DNA from: an uncultured Bacteroides sp.
GTDB lineage: Bacteria > Bacteroidota > Bacteroidia > Bacteroidales > Bacteroidaceae
DNA: 61,325 bases
Direction of reading: 5' to 3'
NCBI RefSeq assembly: GCF_949298305.1
Contig: NZ_CASFWU010000036.1
Location: 1 to 61,325, forward strand
How positions within the stretch are numbered: position 1 is the stretch's first letter; every line of letters starts with the position of its first letter. The translations under genes and the position numbers were made by a program. Under the pieces are notes generated by a model. The model was not told the DNA's origin and ran no database searches. It saw nothing but the letters and a program-made list of their open reading frames with translations. This document shows, in pieces, positions 27,191 to 35,616 of the stretch.

Positions 27191-28204
27191 TTATTCGTAA
27201 ATCCACATCAGCACCCGGTTGAGCCACTTCCAGCGGAAGCGGAACCAACGCCGGGTGCTGATTTGTTTTCCGCCGAAGCGGAGTACAAATTCCCGGTAAC
27301 CGTGCTTGCGGAAGGGAAGGCCCACGTCCATGAACTCCAGATGGCGGTAACCGCGTTGCTTGGCGTCGTCCAGCGCTTTCCATACGGCCAGGATGCCGGG
27401 ATATTGCAGGGCATACGTTTTCCGCATTCCTCCCGAGAACCATAGATAGGCATTGTCGTCGGAGTAGATGCAGGCACTGCCGCCGATAATCTTTTCCTTG
27501 TATGTGACGATGAATATCTTGCTCCGGGAACTTTCCGTCATTTGTTTTTCCAGTTGCTGAAAGAAGTTCAGACTGGGGAAGTGGCGCCGTATTTTGGACG
27601 AATAGTTCTTGTGCAGCATGCGGGCAAATTGTCTGATTTCCTCCTGCGTGTGTGCTTCCTTCACTTGGGCGCCGTTTTTGAATCCCTTCTTAATCTGCCG
27701 GATGCGCGACGGGCTGAACCGGGCTTCCACCCGGTCTGCATTGTGCAGGGAGTTGCGCACGCGTAGCCAGTTGACGGCAAAATAGCGGTTGTCACGGAAG
27801 GACTTGTAGCCGAACATGGCATTCTCCAGATTGCGGAACTCGATGAGGAACGAATTCCGTAGGGCCTCGACGGTCAGCCGTTGTAGCATTTCGCTGAATA
27901 TAGCCTCCTTGTCGGACGTCTCGTCGAAGTATTCTCCCGTGCCGTAGACTTCGCATCTGAGGATGAAGGCCGGTGGAAAGAGGCGGCTGCTTTTGCGCAG
28001 AACGGCCAGCAGCTTGGCCACAGGCTTCCCGTCCTGTGAGGCCACGATGAGGATAGGCGAATATCCCGACGTCGCTTCGTAGATGTGGAAAAGCTCTGTG
28101 GAGTGGAAGGTATTGGTGCCGGGCAGGTCGGGCACTTTGCTTCCGCGGTAATAGGTGGTCAGTTTCAGCGGCATAGCCTGCAATTTTATATTCTCATATA
28201 CCAT
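27191..28204 (-). CDS. GNAT/FemAB-like acyltransferase
   Basis: The 337-residue cytosolic protein has two GNAT-like halves. The N-terminal half (GYSPILIVASQDGKPVAKLLAV) and the C-terminal half (KIFIVTYKEKIIGGSACIYSDDNAYLWFSGGMRK...GYRHLEFMDVGLPF) resemble FemAB-type and Acetyltransf_6 proteins, which transfer amino acids or acyl groups to cell-wall or lipid targets. The target here is unknown. The ATG at 28204 overlaps the stop of the upstream gene as TAATG, which suggests coupled translation; the alternative start at 28222 would overlap further. Confidence 0.75.
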   Translation of the reverse strand: MVYENIKLQAMPLKLTTYYRGSKVPDLPGTNTFHSTELFHIYEATSGYSPILIVASQDGKPVAKLLAVLRKSSRLFPPAFILRCEVYGTGEYFDETSDKEAIFSEMLQRLTVEALRNSFLIEFRNLENAMFGYKSFRDNRYFAVNWLRVRNSLHNADRVEARFSPSRIRQIKKGFKNGAQVKEAHTQEEIRQFARMLHKNYSSKIRRHFPSLNFFQQLEKQMTESSRSKIFIVTYKEKIIGGSACIYSDDNAYLWFSGGMRKTYALQYPGILAVWKALDDAKQRGYRHLEFMDVGLPFRKHGYREFVLRFGGKQISTRRWFRFRWKWLNRVLMWIYE

Positions 28205-29778
28205 TATTCGTTTGTCATGCACTCCCAGTCGGTAATTGTACCTGTTTCGGACGAGAAGGCGGCACCTATCTTATAGATGGTGCGGGAGTCGGATTCATAT
28301 TCGCGGGCATAGCCTTTCGCCTCTATCTGCTGCAAGGCTTCGGCTGCCGTGCCGTCCAGCTTGAACTCGAAGAGGTAGACGTATTGCGGCGTCTCCACGA
28401 TGCAGTCCACGCGCCCCAGGCTCTGCACCTTCTCCACGTAGACGGTGTAGACGCTGATGAGGCGCATGATGAGATAGAACGTGTATTGGAAGTAACGCTC
28501 CCGTTCCGCCTCGTTCTCCTTGCGCCGCATGGTGTAGGGGATGCTCGCCAGGAAGGAAGTGAACAGTGTGCGGACTCTCTCCACCTCGCCGCGGCGCATG
28601 GCGGTGACCGCATCGCGCACCCACACTCCCGTGCTCTCCGAAGGCTTCAGGTAGGAAGCGGCCAGCATGGTCAGGAAGCCGCTCTTTACTTCGTTGTTGG
28701 GAAAGTCGAGCAGGAAGGTATTGAAATCCATATCATAGCCCTTGATGGTGAGGTAACCGCTCTGGTAAATCATGGGCAGCGGTTTCTCCACGTCCGCCTT
28801 ATAGTCGATGAACTCTTCCAGCGCGTAGTACTTGCCCGTCAGTTCGTTCATGTTCTCGTTGAAGTGGGAAAGCAGGCGGATGAGGTAGGTCGGCGTGCCC
28901 GTGCGGAACCAGTAGTCATACATCCGGCGGCTGTCGAGGGCATTGAGCAGGCTGAAAGGATTGTACACGTCTGTCATTCGGTCGCTGAAGTGATAGCCGT
29001 CGTAGTGCTCCTTCAGACGCTGTTTCATCTCTTCCGGCGTGCAGCGGTAGTCCACGGCCATATCGGCGATGGGTTGGAGGAAATAGTGTTCGATTTCGTC
29101 CTGTGTAATGCCGCATAGGGTCTCGAAGCGGGCATCCATACTGATGTCCTTCGGCTGGTTGAAGCCGCTGAACACGCTCACCTGCGAGAATTTCGTCACG
29201 CCCGTCAGCAGCACGAATTTCAGGTGCTGGTCTGCTCCCTTGAAGACGGAATAAAAGCTTTTCAGCACATTGCGGTGACGGTCTTCCAGTTCTGTGTCAA
29301 CGTCCAACACATCGAGTATCGGCTTGTCATATTCGTCTATGAGCACCACAGCGCGGCGGCCCGTCTGCTCGTGGGCTGCACGCAGCACCTTGATGAAACG
29401 GCCTCCCAAGTCCAGCATTCCCTGTTCCGAGGGAAGTCCGTAGGCCTTCTCCCAGTCGGACACATAGCCGTTCAGACGTTTCTCCAGGACACCCGCCTGC
29501 GTGAAGTCCGAGCCGTTGAAGTCCACATGAAACACCGGATACGTTTCCCACGCGGTTTCCAGCCGCTCAATGGCCAGTCCCTTGAACAGCTCCTTGCGTC
29601 CCTCGAAGTAGTTCTTCAGGGTAGACACCAGCAGGCTCTTACCGAAGCGGCGCGGACGGCTGAGGAAATAAATGCTACCTTCGTGTACCAATTCATAAAC
29701 CAAATCTGTCTTGTCTATATAGACATAACCTTCTTCGATGATGCGGTCGAAACTCTGTATTCCGATGGGATATTTCAT
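28204..29778 (-). CDS. AAA-ATPase-like protein with PD-(D/E)XK nuclease domain (DUF1703 type)
   Basis: This 524-residue protein belongs to a large, often multi-copy Bacteroides family of unknown role. The N-terminal ATPase domain has a modified P-loop, RPRRFGKS at 41-48, and a Walker B VVLIDEYDKP at 144-153. The C-terminal part has a PD-(D/E)XK nuclease-like core (GRVDCIVE... VYLFEFKLDG... EAKGYAREY), with Asp, Glu and Lys in the expected order. A TATCTTTG -7 element lies at 29812-29805. It is translationally coupled to the GNAT-like gene. DNA cleavage or a defence role is possible but not shown. Confidence 0.85.
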   Translation of the reverse strand: MKYPIGIQSFDRIIEEGYVYIDKTDLVYELVHEGSIYFLSRPRRFGKSLLVSTLKNYFEGRKELFKGLAIERLETAWETYPVFHVDFNGSDFTQAGVLEKRLNGYVSDWEKAYGLPSEQGMLDLGGRFIKVLRAAHEQTGRRAVVLIDEYDKPILDVLDVDTELEDRHRNVLKSFYSVFKGADQHLKFVLLTGVTKFSQVSVFSGFNQPKDISMDARFETLCGITQDEIEHYFLQPIADMAVDYRCTPEEMKQRLKEHYDGYHFSDRMTDVYNPFSLLNALDSRRMYDYWFRTGTPTYLIRLLSHFNENMNELTGKYYALEEFIDYKADVEKPLPMIYQSGYLTIKGYDMDFNTFLLDFPNNEVKSGFLTMLAASYLKPSESTGVWVRDAVTAMRRGEVERVRTLFTSFLASIPYTMRRKENEAERERYFQYTFYLIMRLISVYTVYVEKVQSLGRVDCIVETPQYVYLFEFKLDGTAAEALQQIEAKGYAREYESDSRTIYKIGAAFSSETGTITDWECMTNE

Positions 29779-29902
29779 AACTTTGCATGCTTGGTTCGAT
29801 TCTGCAAAGATAAAAGATTAAATGAAGAACTTGCCAAATTGGGGAAAGATAATTGACGCAAGCCGGTTGTCCTTCGTCTTTCCGGAGCAAAAACGTCTGG
29901 TG

Positions 29903-29938
29903 AAAATTGGGTAAAGTAGTTAGTTATCTCTATCTTTG
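29903..29938 (+). promoter_or_regulatory. Promoter of the nitroreductase operon
   Basis: The 18-mer AAAATTGGGTAAAGTAGT (29903-29920) contains the -33 TTG, and TATCTTTG (29931-29938) is the -7 element. The same 18-mer stands at the same distance (28 bp start to start) from the -7 element of the beta-mannosidase gene. Confidence 0.75.
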
Positions 29939-29965
29939 CCACCACTTAAAACAAATGAAAACGAT

Positions 29966-30502
29966 ATGGAAAGTTTCAGTGAATTGATAAAGGTACGCCG
30001 CAGTATGCGGAAGTTTACGGACGAAGAGTTGACGCAGGACGAGGTAGTGGCGTTGTTGAAGGCGGCCCTGATGGCTCCTTCGTCCAAGCGGAGCAATCCC
30101 TGGCAGTTTGTGGTGGTGGACGATAAGGAAACGTTGAAAGGACTCTCGCACTGCAAGGAGCAGGCTTCGCAGTTCATTGCCGATGCCGCCCTGGCCATTG
30201 TGGTGACAGCCGACCCTCTGGCCAGTGATGTGTGGATAGAAGATGCGTCCATCGCCTCCATCTATCTTCAGTTGCAGGCCGAGGATTTGGGGTTGGGCAG
30301 TTGCTGGGTACAGGTGCGCGAACGCTATACGGCCGCTGGGATGCCTTCGGACGAATACATCCACGGTTTGCTGGACATTCCCTTGCAGCTGCAGGTGCTC
30401 AGTGTCATTGCCATCGGGCATAAGGGAATGGAACGGAAACCCTTCAACGAAGAGCATCTGCAATGGGAGAAAATCCATTTGAACAAATACGGAGGGAAAT
30501 AA
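29966..30502 (+). CDS. Nitroreductase-family FMN oxidoreductase
   Basis: The 178-residue flavoprotein should reduce an unknown electron acceptor using NAD(P)H. Family motifs are RRSMRKFTDEELTQDEVVALLKAALMAPSSKRSNPWQFVVV (FMN-binding N-terminus) and the C-terminal IAIGHKG. The middle DASIASIYLQLQAEDLGLGSCWVQV is the dimer helix region. The start at 29966 (MESFSELIKVRRS) is the family start; two upstream in-frame or nearby ATGs lack support. It heads a five-gene plus-strand operon. Confidence 0.9.
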   Translation: MESFSELIKVRRSMRKFTDEELTQDEVVALLKAALMAPSSKRSNPWQFVVVDDKETLKGLSHCKEQASQFIADAALAIVVTADPLASDVWIEDASIASIYLQLQAEDLGLGSCWVQVRERYTAAGMPSDEYIHGLLDIPLQLQVLSVIAIGHKGMERKPFNEEHLQWEKIHLNKYGGK

Positions 30503-30504
30503 CG

Positions 30505-30840
30505 GTGAGTGCGGCAAAAGCAAATAACAACAGAGATACTTATAAGGCGGCCGCTGTCACGCTGATACTCTTCGGGGTACTTTATCTGGTGGACAAACTG
30601 GTGCATTTTTCCTCATTGGGGCTGCCGTGGGTGATGCGGAAGGATAATTTCCTGCTCTATACGGCCATAGTCTTTCTTTTGTTCAAGCGCGACAAGTCGG
30701 TGGGGCTGGTTCTGGCCGCCCTGTGGCTTATTTTGAACTTCGGTCTGATAACGGCTCTTGTGGGAACCATGTCCGCCTACATCCTTCCGTTGGCTCTGCT
30801 GGTGGTGGGAATCATATTGTATTGGCTGGCTACACGCTGA
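30505..30840 (+). CDS. Small integral membrane protein
   Basis: The 111-residue product has about four closely packed transmembrane helices (TLILFGVLYLVDKLV, NFLLYTAIVFLLF, VGLVLAALWLILNFGL, YILPLALLVVGIILYWL), similar in style to LiaF-type or DUF5668 membrane domains. I chose the GTG at 30505 because GGAGGG lies 9 bases before it, just after the nitroreductase stop. An ATG at 30463 is the alternative and would overlap that gene by 40 bp. Function is unknown; co-transcription with the nitroreductase is likely. Confidence 0.7.
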   Translation: MSAAKANNNRDTYKAAAVTLILFGVLYLVDKLVHFSSLGLPWVMRKDNFLLYTAIVFLLFKRDKSVGLVLAALWLILNFGLITALVGTMSAYILPLALLVVGIILYWLATR

Positions 30841-30856
30841 ATTTGTTGTGAACGAG

Positions 30857-31663
30857 ATGGAAACAGAACATACCCCGATAGTGATGGTGGGTGCCGGCAA
30901 TCTGGCTACCCATCTGGCGAAAGCTCTTTATGCCAAGGGCTTTCGCATTGTCCAGGTTTACAGCCGTACGCTGGAGGCGGCCCGGATGTTGGCTCGGAAG
31001 GTTGGCGCAAGTGCTACGGATGAGCTTTCGGCCCTTGTACCGGATGCGGCTCTTTACATTGTTGCCCTGAAGGATGCGGCCCTGGCCGACAGATTGCCCG
31101 AGATTGTGTCCGGTAGGGAGAACGCCTTTTGGGTGCATACGGCCGGAAGCATCCCGATGGATATATGGAAGGGAAAGGTGGCGCGATATGGCGTGTTCTA
31201 CCCCATGCAGACCTTCAGCAAGCGGCGGGAAGTGGATTTTGCCACCATCCCCATTTTCATTGAAGCCTGTTCGGAGGAAGGGGAGCGCTTCCTGAGCGGC
31301 ATTGCGTCCGTCCTCTCCGGCAAGGTGTTCTCTGCTACCTCCACGCAGCGCAAGAGCCTGCATCTGGCGGCCGTGTTTGCCTGCAATTTCTCCAATCACA
31401 TGTATGCCCTGGCTGCCGAATTGCTGGACAAGTATGGGTTGCCGTTTGACGTCATGTTGCCGCTGATAGACGAAACGGCACGCAAAGTGCACCAGTTGGA
31501 TCCGCGGGAGGCACAGACCGGACCGGCTGTCCGCTACGACCGGAATGTGATGGACGGACACCTCGGGATGCTGGCCGACGAGCCTGTGCTTGGTGATATT
31601 TATCGGAAACTGAGCGAAAGCATCCACAGCCTGGCCGAAGGCCGGGCGGCGAAGACAGAATGA
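30857..31663 (+). CDS. Rossmann-fold oxidoreductase-like protein with DUF2520 domain
   Basis: The 268-residue protein has an N-terminal NAD(P)-binding motif (IVMVGAGNLATHLAKAL, residues 7-23), a loop typical of the ketopantoate-reductase-like fold (FWVHTAGSIPMDIW, then YGVFYPMQTFS) and a C-terminal DUF2520 helical domain (HLAAVFACNFSNHMYALAAELL... LDPREAQTGPAVRYD). Its substrate is not known. It starts 16 bp after the membrane protein gene and is followed 83 bp later by the KdsC gene. Confidence 0.85.
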   Translation: METEHTPIVMVGAGNLATHLAKALYAKGFRIVQVYSRTLEAARMLARKVGASATDELSALVPDAALYIVALKDAALADRLPEIVSGRENAFWVHTAGSIPMDIWKGKVARYGVFYPMQTFSKRREVDFATIPIFIEACSEEGERFLSGIASVLSGKVFSATSTQRKSLHLAAVFACNFSNHMYALAAELLDKYGLPFDVMLPLIDETARKVHQLDPREAQTGPAVRYDRNVMDGHLGMLADEPVLGDIYRKLSESIHSLAEGRAAKTE

Positions 31664-31746
31664 TGTGAAACGGGAATCAGGCGTGGATTGTGCCTTGAGT
31701 GTGAGTGCCCTTCCGGTGCCTGTTTCGTAGAAATAATAGAATTGTT

Positions 31747-32277
31747 GTGAGTACCATTAATTACGACTTGAAGCAGATAAAGGCATTGCTGTTCGATGTA
31801 GACGGGGTGCTGAGTGCTAACGTCATCCCCATGAGCGTAGAGGGTGAGCCGATGCGCACCGTCAATATCAAGGACGGTTATTCGCTGCATCTGGCCGCCA
31901 AGCAGGGGGTGTTGCTGGGAATCATCTCCGGCGGAAAGACAGAGGCTGTTCGCAAACGTTTCCTTTCGCTGGGCCTGGCTGCCGAGAATATTTACCTGGG
32001 TTCTTCGGTGAAAATCCACGACTACCGGGATTTCCGAGACCGTTACGGCCTGAAGGATGAAGAGATTCTTTATGTGGGCGATGACATCCCCGACCTGGAA
32101 GTGATGCGCACCTGCGGACTGCCCTGCTGTCCCAAAGACGCTGTGCCCGAAGTGAAGGCGGTGGCCCGCTACATCTCCCACGCCGACGGAGGTTACGGTT
32201 GCGGACGCGACATCGTGGAACAGTTCCTGAAAGTACACGGCCTGTGGATGGCCGACGAAAAGGCTTTCGGGTGGTAA
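31747..32277 (+). CDS. kdsC: KDO-8-phosphate phosphatase (KdsC, HAD family)
   Basis: This 176-residue cytosolic phosphatase makes KDO for the lipid A core by dephosphorylating KDO 8-phosphate. HAD motifs are LLFDVDGVLSA (Asp17, Asp19), IISGGKTEAV and YVGDDIPDLEVM. The lack of a large cap domain and the length are those of KdsC, which acts as a tetramer. The GTG at 31747 (VSTINYDLKQIKALLF) is the likely start, because upstream sequence is not family-like. A Maf-type gene follows after 21 bp. Confidence 0.9.
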   Translation: MSTINYDLKQIKALLFDVDGVLSANVIPMSVEGEPMRTVNIKDGYSLHLAAKQGVLLGIISGGKTEAVRKRFLSLGLAAENIYLGSSVKIHDYRDFRDRYGLKDEEILYVGDDIPDLEVMRTCGLPCCPKDAVPEVKAVARYISHADGGYGCGRDIVEQFLKVHGLWMADEKAFGW

Positions 32278-32298
32278 GAATCTGTAAAGACGACGTAT

Positions 32299-32889
32299 AT
32301 GTTTGAGAAACTGAAAAACTATAAAGTGATATTGGCAAGCAACTCGCCCCGCCGAAAGGAGTTGCTTTCAGGATTGGGCATCTCTTACGAAGTGCGTACA
32401 TTGCCCGATGTGGATGAGTCTTATCCCGACACGTTGTCCGGTGCGGACATCCCCCTTTACATTGCACGCGAGAAGGCGGATGCCTACCGGGCTCTGATGA
32501 AACCCGATGAGCTGATGATTACGGCCGACACCATCGTCTGGCTGGACGGTCAGGTGCTTGGCAAACCGGCAGGCCGTGAAGATGCCTTGCGGATGCTGCG
32601 GGCCATGTCCGGGCGTACGCACGAGGTCTTTACGGGCGTGTGCATCACCACCTTGCAGTGGCAGCGCAGCTTTGCGGCGCAGACCGAAGTGCGCTTTGCC
32701 CAACTCGATGAAGAGGAGATAAGCTATTATGTGGACAATTACGCCCCCATGGACAAGGCGGGCGCCTACGGGGTGCAGGAGTGGATTGGGTTTGTCGGCG
32801 TGGAATACATTTCGGGCAGCTATTTCAACATCATGGGCCTGCCCGTCCAGCGGCTGTACAAGGAACTGAAGGAGATTCCGGAACTCTGA
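32299..32889 (+). CDS. Maf-family nucleotide pyrophosphatase
   Basis: The 196-residue enzyme hydrolyses non-standard or pyrimidine nucleoside triphosphates (dTTP/UTP in the YhdE branch). Signature segments are ILASNSPRRKELLSGLGI near the N-terminus, the conserved YIAREKADAYR, ITADTIVWLDGQVLGKP (catalytic Asp/Glu region) and GAYGVQEWIGFVGVEYISGSYFNIMGLP. It is the last gene of the operon and converges with the TPR gene across a repeat array. Confidence 0.92.
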   Translation: MFEKLKNYKVILASNSPRRKELLSGLGISYEVRTLPDVDESYPDTLSGADIPLYIAREKADAYRALMKPDELMITADTIVWLDGQVLGKPAGREDALRMLRAMSGRTHEVFTGVCITTLQWQRSFAAQTEVRFAQLDEEEISYYVDNYAPMDKAGAYGVQEWIGFVGVEYISGSYFNIMGLPVQRLYKELKEIPEL

Positions 32890-32932
32890 TATCCGGATGG
32901 CTCCCGGCCTTGCAGGCATGAGGCGCATTCTT

Positions 32933-33042
32933 GTGCTTGCACGGTCCCCGGAGGATGCTTGCACGGTCCGCGCACCATGCAAGCACGGAGTACGGACCAT
33001 GCAAGCACGGAGTACGGACCGTGCAAGCAGGGTCTGAACCCC
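32933..33042. repeat. 22-bp tandem array with internal inversion (five units)
   Basis: Units start at 32933, 32955, 32977, 32999 and 33021, exactly 22 bp apart. The first two carry GCTTGCACGGTCC, while the later ones carry its reverse complement form GGACCrTGCAAGC. The array therefore reads in one direction and then flips, which allows a long hairpin. It lies between convergent genes. Confidence 0.9.
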
Positions 33043-33055
33043 GGCCTTCAGGCCC

Positions 33056-33081
33056 CAAAAAAGACCGCTTGCAGGCGGTCT
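33056..33081 (-). terminator. Terminator of the TPR-protein gene
   Basis: The stem AGACCGC / GCGGTCT (33062-33068, 33075-33081) is followed on the minus strand by a T-run (33062-33057), 46 bp after the stop codon. Confidence 0.85.
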
Positions 33082-33126
33082 GTCCAAGATTGCCGAAATC
33101 CGATTCCGGCACTTGGGGTTCGGGGG

Positions 33127-35322
33127 CTATACCATATCGAGCACCAGCGGGATGTCTTCTTCGGCAATGCCTTGTTCCAGCAGTGTCTCTCGGTCCTTGT
33201 TGAACATTTCCAGAAAGCTTGTCCTGCTGCCGCTTGTCAGTACGGCTTTTCCATAATATTCTACCGCTTGTTCCAGGTTCCCTTGTCTCCATGCCACATG
33301 TCCGGCGTTCAGATAGTCGCTGGCAAGCGGTTCCTGGTCGAGCAGCTTGCGGCAATAGCGGGCGGCCTGTTCATATTTGCCGCTCACAAACGAGCACCAC
33401 CCGATGGCTCTCCAGGCCTTTACGCAGTTCTCTTCCACAAAGTCCAGCTTGAAAAAGTATTGCAAGGCTTCGTCGTAGCATTTCTGCTCGGCCAGGCAGC
33501 TTCCGATGAAGAACAGCGTGTTGTGGTTCTCCGGCTGCATGGCTTCGGTCTTCTTGTAATATTCCAGTGCGGTCGTAAAGTCCCTCATCTGTCGGTAGCA
33601 GGCTGCCAGGTGACGGATGGTCCATATCTGGTCCGGTTTCAGCAGGTCTGCTTTCCGATAGGCGTCCACAGCCTCTTTATACCGTTTTTCCTTTTGCAGG
33701 CAGTAGCCCGTTTTTTGGAATGTCTCGGCGTCTGCCTGGTCGGTGTTTGTTATTTCTGTGTAGATTTCCAGTGCATCCGCTGTGTGCTCTTTCCGGAAGA
33801 GGAAGTCGGCCGTTTCTTTCAACAGTTCGGGCTTGCCAAGTATATCTTTCAGGGCAGGAATGTTGTGCAGGGCTATGGTTTCCTTGAAGATGTCTCGTGT
33901 CTCATTCCGGTAAGGGTTCAGCTTGAAGAAACGGTAGAGGTCGTGGATGTACAGGTTGCTGACGACTTCGGCCCGCAGGGATTGCTGCTTCAGGCTGGCG
34001 GACTTGCTCTCGTCCATCAGTGCGTTCAGGTCTTGCGAGGTCATCTGGTTCAGCATGATGTCCCTTTGCGACTGGGGGATGTGCGACATGGTGAGACAGA
34101 GCGAATATTTGTCGCTGTCGCAGAAGAATCCGCTTTGCAGAATCAGTGAAAGCATGGATTGGCCGCCGGCCGGTTTCATCCCGAATTCGCGAATGACGGC
34201 GGAGTGCTGTGTGTCGAAGGGCAGGAACCAATTGGGCAGCTGTTTGAAGAAGGGATAACCTTTCAGTTGGGCGAAGGTGGCCATGTACACGTCTGCCCCC
34301 TCGGTCTGCAGCTCGTTCATTTCCCGTATCTTGTTTTCCAGGCCGGAGTGCTCGAACGCTTTTTCCCATTCGGGATTGCGGTCTTCGCCGTCGGCCGGAT
34401 CTTCGAAGCCGAATTTCATGTTGCGCATGATGTTCATGTTCTTCATCATTTCGGGGATAATCTCCTCGCGCATCTTCCGGTTTATTTCTTCGGTTTCCTT
34501 GCTGCGCAGCAGTTGGATGTTGATTCGTGTCAGGTCCTTGCCCAGCTTGCCGTCTTCGTCCAGCAGCGAGAGGCGGGCAGTCAGGTCGGGATGGAGGGAC
34601 AGGCGGTTCGGATGGCAGTGCAGCGCGATAGCTATTCCGACCAGTGCACGTTGCGAAGTATGTATTTCTGTGTGGCGGCAGGCATCCAGCAGCCAGGTGA
34701 ACTTGCGGGTATCAAAACATTCCATCAGGCTGAGCGTGACGGCACTGGTGAACAGGCACAGGTCATTGGGCGGCAACAGCTCGGACTCCAGAATGGAGTG
34801 TGCTTCTTTTTCTTCCGCAGTGCTCCATGCGCTGTTGCTCCAGGTGGAAAGGAACAGCTGCTGTTCTGCGTCTTCGTGGCGTTTCAGGGTCTGTTCCAGC
34901 CCTTGCTGGTTGTCGGGCATCAGTTGGCAGATGGCCATGTCGTCGGGGAAAGATTCCAGCGTCTTCAGGCTCTCTGTCATGGACGGTGCGGTAGCGTTCC
35001 TTTTGCGGCTGTTGCGCTGGAAGCTATAATAGCGGCTTGAAGCCTTGTCCAGCAGGCTGATGCGGGTCTGGTCGGCTATCTCCCAGGCTTCGGACAGCAG
35101 TTGGGTGTACAGCCGCTGGCGGGCCGGGTCGTTGACGCCCTGCTTCATGTATTGCAGCATATACTGGTAGGCTGTCTGGTTCTGTTCCAGACGGGTGCGC
35201 TGTTCCCAGTCTCCGCTGTCCCACAGAAAGGCTTCCAGCTGAGCCTGGGCTTCCTTCAACCTTTTCTGTATTAACAGCTTGACTATCTGTTGGTATTGCT
35301 CTTTGATGGATTGTTCGTTCAT
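33127..35322 (-). CDS. TPR-repeat protein
   Basis: The 731-residue protein has no signal peptide or membrane helix, so it is probably cytosolic. The first 420 residues are a helical region I do not recognise (rich in Gln, Leu and Glu). The C-terminal 260 residues contain TPR units, for example ALEIYTEITNTDQADAETFQKTGYCLQKEKRYKEAVDAYRKADLLKPD, then DFTTALEYYKKTEAMQPEN, YDEALQYFFKLDF and LEQAVEYYGKAVL. TPRs suggest a scaffold for protein contacts. It is transcribed alone on the minus strand. Confidence 0.85.
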   Translation of the reverse strand: MNEQSIKEQYQQIVKLLIQKRLKEAQAQLEAFLWDSGDWEQRTRLEQNQTAYQYMLQYMKQGVNDPARQRLYTQLLSEAWEIADQTRISLLDKASSRYYSFQRNSRKRNATAPSMTESLKTLESFPDDMAICQLMPDNQQGLEQTLKRHEDAEQQLFLSTWSNSAWSTAEEKEAHSILESELLPPNDLCLFTSAVTLSLMECFDTRKFTWLLDACRHTEIHTSQRALVGIAIALHCHPNRLSLHPDLTARLSLLDEDGKLGKDLTRINIQLLRSKETEEINRKMREEIIPEMMKNMNIMRNMKFGFEDPADGEDRNPEWEKAFEHSGLENKIREMNELQTEGADVYMATFAQLKGYPFFKQLPNWFLPFDTQHSAVIREFGMKPAGGQSMLSLILQSGFFCDSDKYSLCLTMSHIPQSQRDIMLNQMTSQDLNALMDESKSASLKQQSLRAEVVSNLYIHDLYRFFKLNPYRNETRDIFKETIALHNIPALKDILGKPELLKETADFLFRKEHTADALEIYTEITNTDQADAETFQKTGYCLQKEKRYKEAVDAYRKADLLKPDQIWTIRHLAACYRQMRDFTTALEYYKKTEAMQPENHNTLFFIGSCLAEQKCYDEALQYFFKLDFVEENCVKAWRAIGWCSFVSGKYEQAARYCRKLLDQEPLASDYLNAGHVAWRQGNLEQAVEYYGKAVLTSGSRTSFLEMFNKDRETLLEQGIAEEDIPLVLDMV

Positions 35323-35417
35323 AAACCTTTCGTTTGTATTTTTTATTTCAGTTTCGCAAGTTTATTAATCGGTTGTAGTTAAGGAGTTAAGAAGTTAAGG
35401 AGTTAAGCCAATACCTT

Positions 35418-35612
35418 TTATGAATGGTAAATGGTTAATAAATTCTTCATTTTTCATTCTTCATTCTTCATTCTTCATTCTTCATTCTTCATTTTCTTGT
35501 CTATCGGCTTTAACTCCTTAGCCCGCCTTGGTGGGCGATAACTCCTTTTAACTCCTTTAACTCCTGCGAGTTTGGCTTCGCCGATTTTCAATTCGCATTT
35601 GCGAAACTTGAG
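35418..35612. repeat. Dispersed intergenic element, copy A, with TTCATTC heptamers
   Basis: The gap 35323-35616 holds no gene. It has GGAGTTAAG repeats, a TGAATGGTAAATGGTTAATA segment, a run of TTCATTC heptamers (35454-35494), and the segment TTAACTCCTGCGAGTTTG ... TTCAATTCGCA. The same pieces recur in the same order, inverted, at 60125-60325. Confidence 0.8.
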
Positions 35613-35616
35613 TTTC

